DNA from: Thiorhodovibrio winogradskyi
GTDB lineage: Bacteria > Pseudomonadota > Gammaproteobacteria > Chromatiales > Chromatiaceae
Direction of reading: 5' to 3'
Length of the DNA: 64,000 bases
Assembly (NCBI RefSeq): GCF_036208045.1
Contig: NZ_CP121472.1
Coordinates: forward strand, 4,971,531-5,035,530
Below the pieces are notes generated by a model. That model did no database searches and was not told the DNA's origin. It worked only from the letters and a program-made list of their open reading frames with translations. The stretch's first letter is position 1, and each line of letters begins with the position of its first letter. The position numbers and the translations under genes were made by a program. Below, piece by piece: positions 42,001-57,000 of the stretch.

Positions 42001-45000
42001 AACGGCAACGGCCAAATCACCAGCAGCGCCGACGTCACCCTGGCCGATGCCCTCACGGTCGACGGCAACCTGAGTCTGGATGCCAGCGGCGCCTACACCC
42101 AGGACGGCACCCTAAGCGTCGGCGGCGATCTGACCCTGACCACGGGCAGCAGCTATACCCAGAACGCCAACACTAGCATCACCGGCAGCGCCGAAATCAC
42201 CAGCCTAGGCGCCAGCCTGGCCGATAACATCCAGCTCAGCGCCGCCAGCCTCAATCTGGATGCGGGCAGCGGCAGCCTGACCATGCAAACCGGTTCGACG
42301 CTTGCTGCCAGTGGAAACATGGTCCTGACAGGGAATGCCGCCATCCGTCTGGCGAATGTGTCGGCGGACTCCAACCTCAGCCTCGACACCACCGGTTCGG
42401 TCATATTGGATGGTACCCAAACGATTCTCGGCACAACCGATATCTCTGGCCAGAGTCTGCAACTGCTCGAAAACAACAGCCTGACCCTGGTCGGCAGCAG
42501 CTTCAACGACGGCAGCGTCTTTGCGGGCAGCTTCAGCATGGCCGCAAACAGCCAGATCACCGCCAGTGCTGACCTCAGCCTGGCTGCTGAAGGCATCGAC
42601 CTGGCGCTGAATTCCAGCATCAGCGCCGCCAGCCTCAATCTGGATGCGGGCACTGGCGACCTCTCAATGGGAACCGGCTCCGATCTCGTTACCACCAACG
42701 GTGACCTGAACCTGACGACTGATGGCAGCCTGACGTTGGCTGCTCTGAGCGTTGCCGCCAACTTCAGCAGCAGCGGTAGGGAGACGCGCTTTAACGAAAT
42801 CGTTGATATCAACGGCAATGGCCAAATCACCAGCACTGCTGGCATCACCTTGGCCGAAGCCATAACCGTCAAGGGCAACCTGAGCCTGGATGCCAGCGGT
42901 GCCTACACCCAGGACGGCACCCTAAGCGTCGGCGGCGACCTGACCCTGACCACAGGCAGCGGCTATCTCCAAAACGCTGAAACCGAAGTCGGCGGCGATT
43001 TCAGTTTGAGCACCGAGGGCCTCTTCACCCAGAACGCCGATACCAGCATCACCGGCAGCGCCAACATCACCAGCCTTGGTGCCACCCTGGCCGATAACAT
43101 CCAACTCCGCGCCGCCAGCCTCAATCTGGATGCCGGAAGCGGCCCCATCACCATGGACACAGGCTCTGAACTCATCACTACCAGTGGTGATCTGAACCTG
43201 AGCACAACGGGCACCCTGACGTTGGCCGGTCTGAGTGTTGCCGGAGACTTCAGCAGCCAAGGCGGTGAAACCACCTTCGGGGCAGCCGTCACCATCAACG
43301 GCAACGGCCAAATCACCAGCAGCGCCGACGTCACCCTGGCCGATGCCCTCACGGTCGACGGCAACCTGAGTCTGGATGCCAGCGGCGCCTACACCCAGGA
43401 CGGCACCCTAAGCGTCGGCGGCGATCTGACCCTGACCACGGGCAGCAGCTATACCCAGAACGCTGAAACCGAAGTCGGCGGCGATTTCAGTTTGAGTGCC
43501 GAGGGTCTCTTCACCCAGAACGCCGATACCAGCATCACCGGCAGCGCCAACATCACCAGCCTTGGCACCACCCTGGCAGATAACACCCAGCTTAGCGCCG
43601 CCAGCCTCAATCTGGATGCCGGAAGCGGCCCCATCACCATGGACACAGGCTCTGAACTCATCACTACCAGTGGTGATCTGAACCTGAGCACAACGGGCAC
43701 CCTGACGTTGGCCGGTCTGAGTGTTGCCGGAGACTTCAGCAGCCAAGGCGGTGAAACCACCTTCGGGGCAGCCGTCACCATCAACGGCAACGGCCAAATC
43801 ACCAGCAGCGCCGACGTCACCCTGGCCGATGCCCTCACGGTCGACGGCAACCTGAGTCTGGATGCCAGCGGCGCCTACACCCAGGACGGCACCCTAAGCG
43901 TCGGCGGCGATCTGACCCTGACCACGGGCAGCAGCTATACCCAGAACGCCAACACCAGCATCACCGGCAGCGCCGACATCATCAGCCTAGGCGCCAGCCT
44001 GGCCGATAACATCCAGCTCAGCGCCGCCAGCCTCAATCTGGATGCGGGCAGCGGCAGCCTGACCATGCAAACCGGTTCGACGCTTGCTGCCAGTGGAAAC
44101 ATGGTCCTGACAGGGAATGCCGCCATCCGTCTGGCGAATGTGTCGGCGGACTCCAACCTCAGCCTCGACACCACCGGTTCGGTCATATTGGATGGTACCC
44201 AAACGATTCTCGGCACAACCGATATCTCTGGCCAGAGCCTGCAACTGCTCGAAAACAACAGTCTGACCCTGGCCAGCAGCAGCTTCAACGGCGGCAGCGC
44301 CTTTGCCGGCAGTTTCAGCATGGCTGCAAACAGCCAGATCACCACCGGCGCTGACTTCAGCCTGGCTGCTGAAGGCATCGACCTGGCGCTGAATTCCAGC
44401 ATCAGCGCCGCCAGCCTCAATCTGGATGCGGGCACTGGCGACCTCTCAATGGGAACCGGCTCCGATCTCGTTACCACCAACGGTGACCTTAACCTGACGA
44501 CTGATGGCAGCCTGACGTTGGCTGCTCTGAGCGTTGCCGCCAACTTCAGCAGCAGCGGTAGGGAGACGCGCTTTAACGAAATCGTTGATATCAACGGCAA
44601 TGGCCAAATCACCAGCACTGCTGGCATCACCTTGGCCGAAGCCATAACCGTCAAGGGCAACCTGAGCCTGGATGCCAGCGGTGCCTACACCCAGGACGGC
44701 ACCCTAAGCGTCGGCGGCGACCTGACCCTGACCACAGGCAGCGGCTATCTCCAAAACGCTGAAACCGAAGTCGGCGGCGATTTCAGTTTGAGCACCGAGG
44801 GCCTCTACACCCAGAACGCCGATACCAGCATCACCGGCAGTGCTGACATCACCAGCCTTGGTGCCACCCTGGCCGATAACATCCAACTCCGCGCCGCCAG
44901 CCTCAATCTGGATGCGGGCAGCGGCGACCTATTGATGGGAACCGGCTCCAACCTGACCAGCACCACCGGCACCATGACCCTGAGAGCGGACGGTTCCCTA

Positions 45001-48000
45001 GACCTGGCCAGTCTGACCATCGCCACCGACTTCAGTAGCTGCGGTGGGGAGACGCGCTTTAACGAAATCGTTGATATCACCGGCAACGGCCAGATCACCA
45101 GCAGCGCCGGTGTCACCCTGGCCGATGCCCTCACGGTCGACGGCAACCTGAGCCTGGATGCCAGCGGCGCCTACACCCAAGACAGCACCCTAAGCGTCGG
45201 CGGCGACCTGACCCTGGCCACGGGCAGCAGCTCTACCCAAAACGCTGAAACCGAAGTCGGCGGCGATTTCAGTTTGAGTGCCGAGGGTCTCTTCACCCAG
45301 AACGCCGATACCAGCATCACCGGCAGCGCCAACATCACCAGCCTTGGCACCACCCTGGCAGATAACACCCAGCTTAGCGCCGCCAGCCTCAATCTGGATG
45401 CCGGAAGCGGCCCCATCACCATGGACACAGGCTCTGAACTCATCACTACCAGTGGTGATCTGAACCTGAGCACAACGGGCACCCTGACGTTGGCCGGTCT
45501 GAGTGTTGCCGGGGACTTCAGCAGCCAAGGCGGTGAAACCACCTTCGGGGCAGCCGTCACCATCAACGGCAACGGCCAAATCACCAGCAGCGCCGACGTC
45601 ACCCTGGCCGATGCCCTCACGGTCGACGGCAACCTGAGTCTGGATGCCAGCGGCGCCTACACCCAGGACGGCACCCTAAGCGTCGGCGGCGATCTGACCC
45701 TGACCACGGGCAGCAGCTATACCCAGAACGCCAACACTAGCATCACCGGCAGCGCCGACATCACCAGCCTAGGCGCCAGCCTGGCCGATAACATCCAGCT
45801 CAACGCCGCCAGCCTGAATCTGGATGCCGGAACTGGCCCCATCACCATGAACACAGGCTCTGATCTCATTACTACCAGCGGTGATCTGAACCTGAGCACA
45901 ACGGGCACCCTGACTCTGGCCGGTCTGAGTGTTGCCGGAGACTTCAGCAGCCAAGGCGATGAAACCCGCTTCAGCGAAGCCGTCCAGATTGACGGCAACG
46001 GCCAAATCACCAGCAGCGCCGGCGTCACCCTGGCCGATGCCATGACCGTCGACGGCAATCTGAGTTTGGATGCCAGCGGCGCCTACACCCAGGACGGCAC
46101 CCTAAGCATCGGCGGTGACCTGACCCTGACCACGGGCAGCAGCTCTACCCAAAACGCTGAAACCGAAGTCGGCGGCGATTTCAGTTTGAGTGCCGATGGC
46201 CTCTACACCCAAAACGCCAACACCAGCATCACCGGCAGCGCCGACATCATCAGCCTTGGCGCCACCCTGGCCGATAACATCCAGCTCAGCGCCGCCAGCC
46301 TCAATCTGGACGCGGGCACAGCCGACCTCTCAATGGGAACCGGCTCCAACCTGACCAGCACCACCGGCACCATGGTCCTAAAGGCAGACGGCGTCCTGGA
46401 CCTGGCAAGCCTGACCATCGCCACCGACTTCAGCAGCCAAGGCGGTGAAACCCGCTTCAGCGAAGCCCTAACCATCGGCGGCAACGGCCAAATCACCAGC
46501 AGCGCCGGTGTCACCCTGGCCGATGCCCTGACGGTCGACGGCAACCTGAGTCTGAACGCTGCGGGCGCCTACACCCAAGACAGCACTCTAAGCGTCGGCG
46601 GTGACCTGACCCTGACCACGGGCAGCAGCTCTACCCAAAACGCTGAAACCGAAGTTGGCGGCGATTTCAGTTTGAGTGCCGAGGGTCTCTACACCCAGAA
46701 CGCCAGCACCCGTATCACCGGCAGCGCCGACATCACCAGCCTAGGCGCCAGCCTGGCCGATAACATCCAGCTCAGCGCCGCCAGCCTCAATCTGGATGCG
46801 GGCAGCGGCAGCCTGACCATGCAAACCGGTTCGACGCTTGCTGCCAGTGGAAACATGGTCCTGACAGGGAATGCCGCCATCCGTCTGGCGAATGTGTCGG
46901 CGGACTCCAACCTCAGCCTCGACACCACCGGTTCGGTCATATTGGATGGTACCCAAACGATTCTCGGCACAACCGATATCTCTGGCCAGAGCCTGCAACT
47001 GCTCGAAAACAACAGTCTGACCCTGGCCAGCAGCAGCTTCAACGGCGGCAGCGCCTTTGCCGGCAGTTTCAGCATGGCCGCAAACAGCCAGATCACCACC
47101 GGCGCTGACTTCAGCCTGGCTGCTGAAGGCATCGACCTGGCGCTGAATTCCAGCATCAGCGCCGCCAGCCTCAATCTGGATGCGGGCACTGGCGACCTAG
47201 CGATGGGAACCGGCTCCAACCTCACCAGCACCACCGGCACCATGACCCTAAAGGCAGACGGCGCCCTGGACCTGGCAAGCCTGACCATCGCCACCGACTT
47301 CAGCAGCCAAGGCGGGGCGACCACCTTCGGCGAAGCCGTCCAGATAGACGGCAACGGCCACATCACCAGCAGCGCCGGCGTCACCCTGGCCGATGCCATG
47401 ACCGTCAACGGCAACCTGTACCTGGATGCCAGCGGCGCCTACACCCAAGACAGCACCCTAAGCGTCGGCGGTGATCTGAGCTTAAGCCTTGCCGGCTCCT
47501 ATAACCAAGAAGCTGCTTTGACTGTTCACGGTAACTTCAGTCTTGCCACCCAGGGCAGCTACTCGCAAAACGCCAACACCAGCATCACCGGCAGCGCCGA
47601 CATCACCAGCCTTGGCGCCACCCTGGCCGATAACATCCAGCTCAGCGCCGCCAGCCTCAATCTGGACGCGGGCACAGCCGACCTCTCAATGGGAACCGGC
47701 TCCAACCTGACCAGCACCACCGGCACCATGGTCCTAAAGGCAGACGGCGCCCTGGACCTGGCAAGCCTGACCATCGCCACCGACTTCAGCAGCCAAGGCG
47801 GGGCGACCACCTTCGGCGAAGCCCTAACCATCGGCGGCAACGGCCACATCACCAGCAGCGCGGGTGTCACCCTGGCCGATGCCCTCACGGTCGACGGCAA
47901 CCTGAGCCTGGATGCCAGCGGCGCCTACACCCAAGACAGCACCCTAAGCGTCGGCGGCGACCTGACCCTGGCCACGGGCAGCAGCTATACCCAGAACGCC

Positions 48001-51000
48001 AACGCCAGCATCACCGGCAGCGCCGACATCACCAGCCTTGGCGCCACCCTGGCCGATAACATCCAGCTCAGCGCCGCCAGCCTCAATCTGGATGCGGGCA
48101 CAGCCGACCTCTCAATGGGAACCGGCTCCAACCTGACCAGCACCACCGGCACCATGGTCCTAAAGGCAGACGGCGCCCTGGACCTGGCAAGCCTGACCAT
48201 CGCCACCGACTTCAGCAGCCAAGGCGGGGCGACCACCTTCGGCGAAGCCGTCCAGATAGACGACAACGGCCACATCACCAGCAGCGCCGGCGTCACCCTG
48301 GCCGATGCCATGACCGTCAACGGCAACCTGTACCTGGATGCCAGCGGCGCCTACACCCAAGACAGCACCCTAAGCGTCGGCGGCGACCTGACCCTGGCCA
48401 CGGGCAGCAGCTATACCCAGAACGCCAACGCCAACATCACCGGCAGCGCCGACATCATCAGCCTTGGCGCCACCCTGGCCGATAACATCCAGCTCAGCGC
48501 CGCCAGCCTCAATCTGGACGCGGGCACAGCCGACATCTCAATGGGAACCGACTCCAACCTGACCAGCACCACCGGCACCATGACCCTGAAGGCAGACGGC
48601 GCCCTGGACCTGGCCAGCCTGAGCATCGCCACCGACTTCAGCAGCCAAGGCGGTGAAACCACCTTCGCCGAAGCCCTAACCATCGGCGGCAACGGCCAAA
48701 TCACCAGCAGCGCCGGTGTCACCCTGGCCGATGCCCTGACGGTCGACGGCAACCTGAGTCTGAAAGCTGCGGGCGCCTACACCCAAGACAGCACTCTAAG
48801 CGTCGGCGGTGACCTGACCCTGACCACGGGCAGCAGCTCTACCCAAAACGCTGAAACCGAAGTTGGCGGCGATTTCAGTTTGAGTGCCGAGGGTCTCTAC
48901 ACCCAGAACGCCAGCACCCGTATCACCGGCAGCGCCGACATCACCAGCCTAGGCGCCAGCCTGGCCGATAACATCCAGCTCAGCGCCGCCAGCCTCAATC
49001 TGGATGCGGGCAGCGGCAGCCTGACCATGCAAACCGGTTCGACGCTTGCTGCCAGTGGAAACATGGTCCTGACAGGGAATGCCGCCATCCGTCTGGCGAA
49101 TGTGTCGGCGGACTCCAACCTCAGCCTCGACACCACCGGTTCGGTCATATTGGATGGTACCCAAACGATTCTCGGCACAACCGATATCTCTGGCCAGAGC
49201 CTGCAACTGCTCGAAAACAACAGTCTGACCCTGGCCAGCAGCAGCTTCAACGGCGGCAGCGCCTTTGCCGGCAGTTTCAGCATGGCCGCAAACAGCCAGA
49301 TCACCACCGGCGCTGACTTCAGCCTGGCTGCTGAAGGCATCGACCTGGCGCTGAATTCCAGCATCAGCGCCGCCAGCCTCAATCTGGATGCGGGCACTGG
49401 CGACCTAGCGATGGGAACCGGCTCCAACCTCACCAGCACCACCGGCACCATGACCCTAAAGGCAGACGGCGCCCTGGACCTGGCAAGCCTGACCATCGCC
49501 ACCGACTTCAGCAGCCAAGGCGGGGCGACCACCTTCGGCGAAGCCGTCCAGATAGACGGCAACGGCCACATCACCAGCAGCGCCGGCGTCACCCTGGCCG
49601 ATGCCATGACCGTCAACGGCAACCTGTACCTGGATGCCAGCGGCGCCTACACCCAAGACAGCACCCTAAGCGTCGGCGGTGATCTGAGCTTAAGCCTTGC
49701 CGGCTCCTATAACCAAGAAGCTGCTTTGACTGTTCACGGTAACTTCAGTCTTGCCACCCAGGGCAGCTACTCGCAAAACGCCAACGCCAACATCACCGGC
49801 AGCGCCGACATCATCAGCCTTGGCGCCACCCTGGCCGATAACATCCAGCTCAGCGCCGCCAGCCTCAATCTGGACGCGGGCACAGCCGACATCTCAATGG
49901 GAACCGACTCCAACCTGACCAGCACCACCGGCACCATGACCCTGAAGGCAGACGGCGCCCTGGACCTGGCCAGCCTGAGCATCGCCACCGACTTCAGCAG
50001 CCAAGGCGGTGAAACCACCTTCGCCGAAGCCCTAACCATCGGCGGCAACGGCCAAATCACCAGCAGCGCCGGTGTCACCCTGGCCGATGCCCTGACGGTC
50101 GACGGCAACCTGAGTCTGAAAGCTGCGGGCGCCTACACCCAAGACAGCACTCTAAGCGTCGGCGGTGACCTGACCCTGACCACGGGCAGCAGCTCTACCC
50201 AAAACGCTGAAACCGAAGTCGGCGGCGATTTCAGTTTGAGTGCCGATGGCCTCTACACCCAAAACGCCAACACCAGCATCACCGGCAGTGCCGACATCAC
50301 CAGCCTTGGTGCCACCCTGGCCGATAACATCCAACTCCGCGCCGCCAGCCTCAATCTGGATGCGGGCAGCGGCGACCTATTGATGGGAACCGGCTCCAAC
50401 CTGACCAGCACCACCGGCACCATGCCCCTGAGAGCGGACGGTTCCCTAGACCTGGCCAGTCTGACCATCGCCACCGACTTCAGTAGCTGCGGTGGGGAGA
50501 CGCGCTTTAACGAAATCGTTGATATCACCGGCAACGGCCAGATCACCAGCAGCGCCGGTGTCACCCTGGCCGATGCCATGACCGTCAACGGCAACCTGTA
50601 CCTGGATGCCAGCGGCGCCTACACCCAAGACAGCACCCTAAGCGTCGGCGGTGATCTGAGCTTAAGCCTTGCCGGCTCCTATAACCAAGAAGCTGCTTTG
50701 ACTGTTCACGGTAACTTCAGTCTTGCCACCCAGGGCAGCTACTCGCAAAACGCCAACGCCAACATCACCGGCAGCGCCGACATCACCAGCCTTGGTGCCA
50801 GCCTGGCCAATAACATCCAGCTCAGCGCCGCCAGCCTCAATCTGGACGCGGGCACCGGCGACCTATCGATGGGAACCGGCTCCAACCTGACCAGCACCAC
50901 CGGCACCATGGTCCTAAAGGCAGACGGCGCCCTGGACCTGGCAAGCCTGACCATCGCCACCGACTTCAGCAGCCAAGGCGGGGCGACCACCTTCGGCGAA

Positions 51001-54000
51001 ACCGTCCAGATAGACGGCAACGGCCACATCACCAGCAGCGCCGGCGTCACCCTGGCCGATGCCATGACCGTCAACGGCAACCTGTACCTGGATGCCAGCG
51101 GCGCCTACACCCAAGACAGCACCCTAAGCGTCGGCGGTGATCTGAGCTTAAGCCTTGCCGGCTCCTATAACCAAGAAGCTGCTTTGACTGTTCACGGTAA
51201 CTTCAGTCTTGCCACCCAGGGCAGCTACTCGCAAAACGCCAACGCCAACATCACCGGCAGCGCCGACATCATCAGCCTTGGCGCCACCCTGGCCGATAAC
51301 ATCCAGCTCAGCTCCGCCAGCCTCAATCTGGACGCGGGCACAGCCGACCTCTCAATGGGAACCGGCTCCAACCTGACCAGCACCACCGGCACCATGGTCC
51401 TAAAGGCAGACGGCGCCCTGGACCTGGCAAGCCTGACCATCGCCACCGACTTCAGCAGCCAAGGCGGGGCGACCACCTTCGGCGAAGCCCTAACCATCGG
51501 CGGCAACGGCCACATCACCAGCAGCGCGGGTGTCACCCTGGCCGATGCCCTCACGGTCGACGGCAACCTGAGCCTGGATGCCAGCGGCGCCTACACCCAA
51601 GACAGCACCCTAAGCGTCGGCGGCGACCTGACCCTGGCCACGGGCAGCAGCTATACCCAGAACGCCAACGCCAGCATCACCGGCAGCGCCGACATCACCA
51701 GCCTTGGCGCCACCCTGGCCGATAATATCCAGCTCAGCGCCGCCAGCCTCAATCTGGATGCGGGCACAGCCGACCTCTCAATGGGAACCGGCTCCAACCT
51801 GACCAGCACCACCGGCACCATGGTCCTAAAGGCAGACGGCGCCCTGGACCTGGCAAGCCTGACCATCGCCACCGACTTCAGCAGCCAAGGCGGGGCGACC
51901 ACCTTCGGCGAAGCCGTCCAGATAGACGACAACGGCCACATCACCAGCAGCGCCGGCGTCACCCTGGCCGATGCCATGACCGTCAACGGCAACCTGTACC
52001 TGGATGCCAGCGGCGCCTACACCCAAGACAGCACCCTAAGCGTCGGCGGCGACCTGACCCTGGCCACGGGCAGCAGCTATACCCAGAACGCCAACGCCAG
52101 CATCACCGGCAGCGCCGACATCACCAGCCTTGGCGCCACCCTGGCCGATAACATCCAGCTCAGCGCCGCCAGCCTCAATCTGGATGCGGGCACAGCCGAC
52201 CTCTCAATGGGAACCGGCGCCAACCTGACCAGCACCACCGGCACCATGACCCTGAGGGCAGACGGCGTCTTGGAGCTGGCCAGTCTGACCATCGCCACCG
52301 ACTTCAGCAGCCAAGGCGGTGAAACCACCTTCGCCGAAGCCCTAACCATCGGCGGCAACGGCCAAATCACCAGCAGCGCGGGTGTCACCCTGGCCGATGC
52401 CCTCACGGTCGACGGCAACCTGAGTCTGAACGCTGCGGGCGCCTACACCCAAGACAGCACTCTAAGCGTCGGCGGTGACCTGACCCTGACCACGGGCAGC
52501 AGCTCTACCCAAAACGCTGAAACCGAAGTCGGCGGCGATTTCAGTTTGAGTGCCGATGGCCTCTACACCCAAAACGCCAACACCAGCATCACCGGCAGTG
52601 CCGACATCACCAGCCTTGGTGCCACCCTGGCCGATAACATCCAACTCCGCGCCGCCAGCCTCAATCTGGATGCGGGCAGCGGCGACCTATTGATGGGAAC
52701 CGGCTCCAACCTGACCAGCACCACCGGCACCATGCCCCTGAGAGCGGACGGTTCCCTAGACCTGGCCAGTCTGACCATCGCCACCGACTTCAGTAGCTGC
52801 GGTGGGGAGACGCGCTTTAACGAAATCGTTGATATCACCGGCAACGGCCAGATCACCAGCAGCGCCGGTGTCACCCTGGCCGATGCCATGACCGTCAACG
52901 GCAACCTGTACCTGGATGCCAGCGGCGCCTACACCCAAGACAGCACCCTAAGCGTCGGCGGTGATCTGAGCTTAAGCCTTGCCGGCTCCTATAACCAAGA
53001 AGCTGCTTTGACTGTTCACGGTAACTTCAGTCTTGCCACCCAGGGCAGCTACTCGCAAAACGCCAACGCCAACATCACCGGCAGCGCCGACATCACCAGC
53101 CTTGGTGCCAGCCTGGCCAATAACATCCAGCTCAGCGCCGCCAGCCTCAATCTGGACGCGGGCACCGGCGACCTATCGATGGGAACCGGCTCCAACCTGA
53201 CCAGCACCACCGGCACCATGGTCCTAAAGGCAGACGGCGCCCTGGACCTGGCAAGCCTGACCATCGCCACCGACTTCAGCAGCCAAGGCGGGGCGACCAC
53301 CTTCGGCGAAACCGTCCAGATAGACGGCAACGGCCACATCACCAGCAGCGCCGGCGTCACCCTGGCCGATGCCATGACCGTCAACGGCAACCTGTACCTG
53401 GATGCCAGCGGCGCCTACACCCAAGACAGCACCCTAAGCGTCGGCGGTGATCTGAGCTTAAGCCTTGCCGGCTCCTATAACCAAGAAGCTGCTTTGACTG
53501 TTCACGGTAACTTCAGTCTTGCCACCCAGGGCAGCTACTCGCAAAACGCCAACGCCAACATCACCGGCAGCGCCGACATCATCAGCCTTGGCGCCACCCT
53601 GGCCGATAACATCCAGCTCAGCTCCGCCAGCCTCAATCTGGACGCGGGCACAGCCGACCTCTCAATGGGAACCGGCTCCAACCTGACCAGCACCACCGGC
53701 ACCATGGTCCTAAAGGCAGACGGCGCCCTGGACCTGGCAAGCCTGACCATCGCCACCGACTTCAGCAGCCAAGGCGGGGCGACCACCTTCGGCGAAGCCC
53801 TAACCATCGGCGGCAACGGCCACATCACCAGCAGCGCGGGTGTCACCCTGGCCGATGCCCTCACGGTCGACGGCAACCTGAGCCTGGATGCCAGCGGCGC
53901 CTACACCCAAGACAGCACCCTAAGCGTCGGCGGCGACCTGACCCTGGCCACGGGCAGCAGCTATACCCAGAACGCCAACGCCAGCATCACCGGCAGCGCC

Positions 54001-57000
54001 GACATCACCAGCCTTGGCGCCACCCTGGCCGATAATATCCAGCTCAGCGCCGCCAGCCTCAATCTGGACGCGGGCACAGCCGACCTCTCAATGGGAACCG
54101 GCGCCAACCTGACCAGCACCACCGGCACCATGACCCTGAGGGCAGACGGCGTCTTGGAGCTGGCCAGTCTGACCATCGCCACCGACTTCAGCAGCCAAGG
54201 CGGTGAAACCACCTTCGCCGAAGCCCTAACCATCGGCGGCAACGGCCAAATCACCAGCAGCGCCGGTGTCACCCTGGCCGATGCCCTGACGGTCGACGGC
54301 AACCTGAGTCTGAACGCTGCGGGCGCCTACACCCAAGACAGCACTCTAAGCGTCGGCGGTGACCTGACCCTGACCACGGGCAGCAGCTCTACCCAAAACG
54401 CTGAAACCGAAGTTGGCGGCGATTTCAGTTTGGGCGCCGAGGGCCTCTACAGCCAGAACGCCAACGCCAACATCACCGGCAGTGCCGACATCACCAGCCT
54501 TGGTGCCAGCCTGGCCAATAACATCCAGCTCAGCGCCGCCAGCCTCAATCTGGACGCGGGCACCGGCGACCTATCGATGGGAACCGGCTCCAACCTGACC
54601 AGCACCACCGGCACCATGACCCTGAGGGCGGACGGCGCCCTGGACCTGGCCAGCCTGACCATCGACACCGACTTCAGCAGCCAAGGCGGTGAAACCACCT
54701 TCGGCGAAGCCCTAACCATCGGCGGCAACAGCCAAATCACCAGCAGCGCCGGCGTCACCCTGGCCGATGCCATGGCGGTCGACGGCAACTTGAGTTTGGA
54801 TGCCAGCGGCGCCTACACCCAGGACGGTGCTTTGACTGTCGCCGGTGACCTGACCCTGACCACGGGCAGCAACTACACTTACAGCGCAAACACCCTCGTC
54901 GGCGGCGATCTGAGCTTGAGCCTTGGCAGCTCTTACAACCAAGAAGCTGCTTTGACTGTTCACGGCAACTTCAGTCTTGCCACCCAGGGCAGCTACTCGC
55001 AAAACGCCAACACAAGCATCAGCGGCAGCGCCGACATCACCAGCCTTGGTGCCAGCCTGGCCGATAACACCAAGCTTAGCGCCGCCAGCCTGAATCTGGA
55101 CGCAGGTGCCGGCGACCTCTCAATGGGAACCGGCTCCAACCTGACCAGCACCACCGGCACCATGACCCTAAAGGCAGACGGCGCCCTAGACCTGGCCAGT
55201 CTGACTATCGCCACCGACTTCAGCAGCCAAGGCGGTGAAACCACCTTCGGCGAAGCCGTCACCATCAACGGCAACGGCCAAATCACCAGCAGCGCCGGCG
55301 TCACCCTGGGGGCGCCCATGACCTTCGGCGGCGCCCTGAGCCTGAACGCCGCTGGCGCCTATACCCAAGACGCGACGCTGAGCTTGGGGGGTGATTTCAC
55401 GCTGACCACCCAGGGCACCTACACCCAGAACGCCAACACCAGCCTGGGCGGAAACGCTCGCATCACCAGCCAAGGCGCCACCTTGGCTGGGGGCATTCAA
55501 TTCAGCGCCTCAAGCATCAACTTCAATGCCGGTGACGGCGCTCTGGTACTCAACAACGGATCGCAACTGAGCGCCACCAGCGACCTCAATCTGAGCGCCG
55601 CCGGCGATCTGCGCGTTTCCCGGGTCAGTGGCGCCACTGTCAGCCTCGGTTCCAGCGCTGGCGCCATCCTGGATAACAGTTCCGACGACAATCCGAACAT
55701 CATCGCCAGTAACCAGATTATTCTCTCTGCTTACCGCAACATTGGCGGCGTCGGCGCCGCGGATCTCGACATCCAGGGGCCGGTGACTGCGGTGACCATG
55801 GCGGGCGACATTTTTCTGTCGGCCGCCGATGGGTTGCGCATCAATGGCCTTTATGCGGGAGGGAGCGTCCAGCTTGAGACGGCTGGCACTCTCACCCTCG
55901 ACGGTGCTGGCGGGGTGGGTGGCAGCCTGCGGGCCACTTCCGGCGGGACGCTCAACATTGCCGGAACCTATGGGGCTGGCATCAACATGGATCTGACGGG
56001 AGCCAGCGTGCGGCAGTCCGGCAACCTGGCATTGACTGGCGCTGGCAACTTGCGGGTGACCTCATCCCAAGGGGAAATCCAGGTAACGGGTAGCACCCTG
56101 GTCAGCGGGGCCGGGGCGATGTTCTATACCTCGGCGACCTCTCTGGGCATCGGGCGCTTGACCAGTGGAGGGAGTATTCACCTCACGGCCTTGAATGGCG
56201 ATATCCAGGATTTGTTCGCCGATACCTCGGTGAACCTCAGCGCGCCCGAGGTGCGCCTGCAAGCCAGCGGAAACATTGGCGCCTGGCCGAACAACCCTCT
56301 TGAACTCAATACCCAAGGATTCTCCGCCTTCAGTTCGGGTGGCAATATTCACCTTAGCCTTGCGGGCAGCGCTCAAATTATCGATCCCGGCGTCTGGACA
56401 GCGGGAACCGGGCAGATCGCACTGATTGCCGAGCAGGGCCGCATCGACTATGACGATATTCTCGGTAACGCGAATGTTGTGGTCCCCGGGGGCAACGTCG
56501 GGACCACCGGAGATGGACAAATCCGGATCGTGAATCGGGGCGGTGGTGCCGGGGTCGGCGGCGCATCCATCCTGCGTCAACTGGCAGAGAAAAACCTGGA
56601 AAAAGAGACAAGCATTATCGAGAAGAATCGTCCGAGCACGGCATCGACTTTGCTCAATGAGCTTCTCAATGACATTCAAGGGGCGAGCATTCTACAAGGG
56701 CTCTTCGACACCGTACCGCCCGAGGCCAATACCGCGGGCGGTCTATGGAGGGAGGATGCGTCATCCAGTGTTCTGGAAAGTTCTCTCATGGCGCGGACCA
56801 CAGGGGATGTCTTGCATCGCCAACTCGGCAGCATGGTGCCGATATTCGGTTCCGACAACCCGCTGGTTCCCTCGGAGTGGCAGGCGGATTTCGACCAGGG
56901 CTCGGGTTTCGACGATGGGTTCCAAGACAATCCATCGCAACTGATGGATGCCTTCGGTTCATGGACCTCGGATCTGCTTGGCCTCCTTGATGGCTTTGGT

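Larger units (their letters stand above)
39405..55440 (+). repeat. Tandem repeat array, about 30 units of 426/486/870 bp
   Basis: Nearly identical units follow each other for about 16 kb. Each unit reads roughly GSADITSLGATLADNIQLSA, SLNLDAGTADLSMGTGSNLT, a FSSQGG..TTF segment, AGVTLADAMTVDGNL and SGAYTQDSTLSVGGDL. Three forms alternate: a short 142-aa unit, a 162-aa unit with an extra GSYNQEAALTVHGNF segment, and a long ~290-aa unit with SVILDGTQTILGTTDISGQ. Anchor points recur at 40269, 40755, 41241, then 47559, 47985, 48411 and so on. Sequence type suggests a long right-handed beta-helix. Confidence 0.95.

Noticed and set aside
39405-55440. Evenly spaced repeats as a possible CRISPR-like array
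   Set aside because: Units are 426 bp or longer, adjoin without unique spacers and code in frame for one protein.
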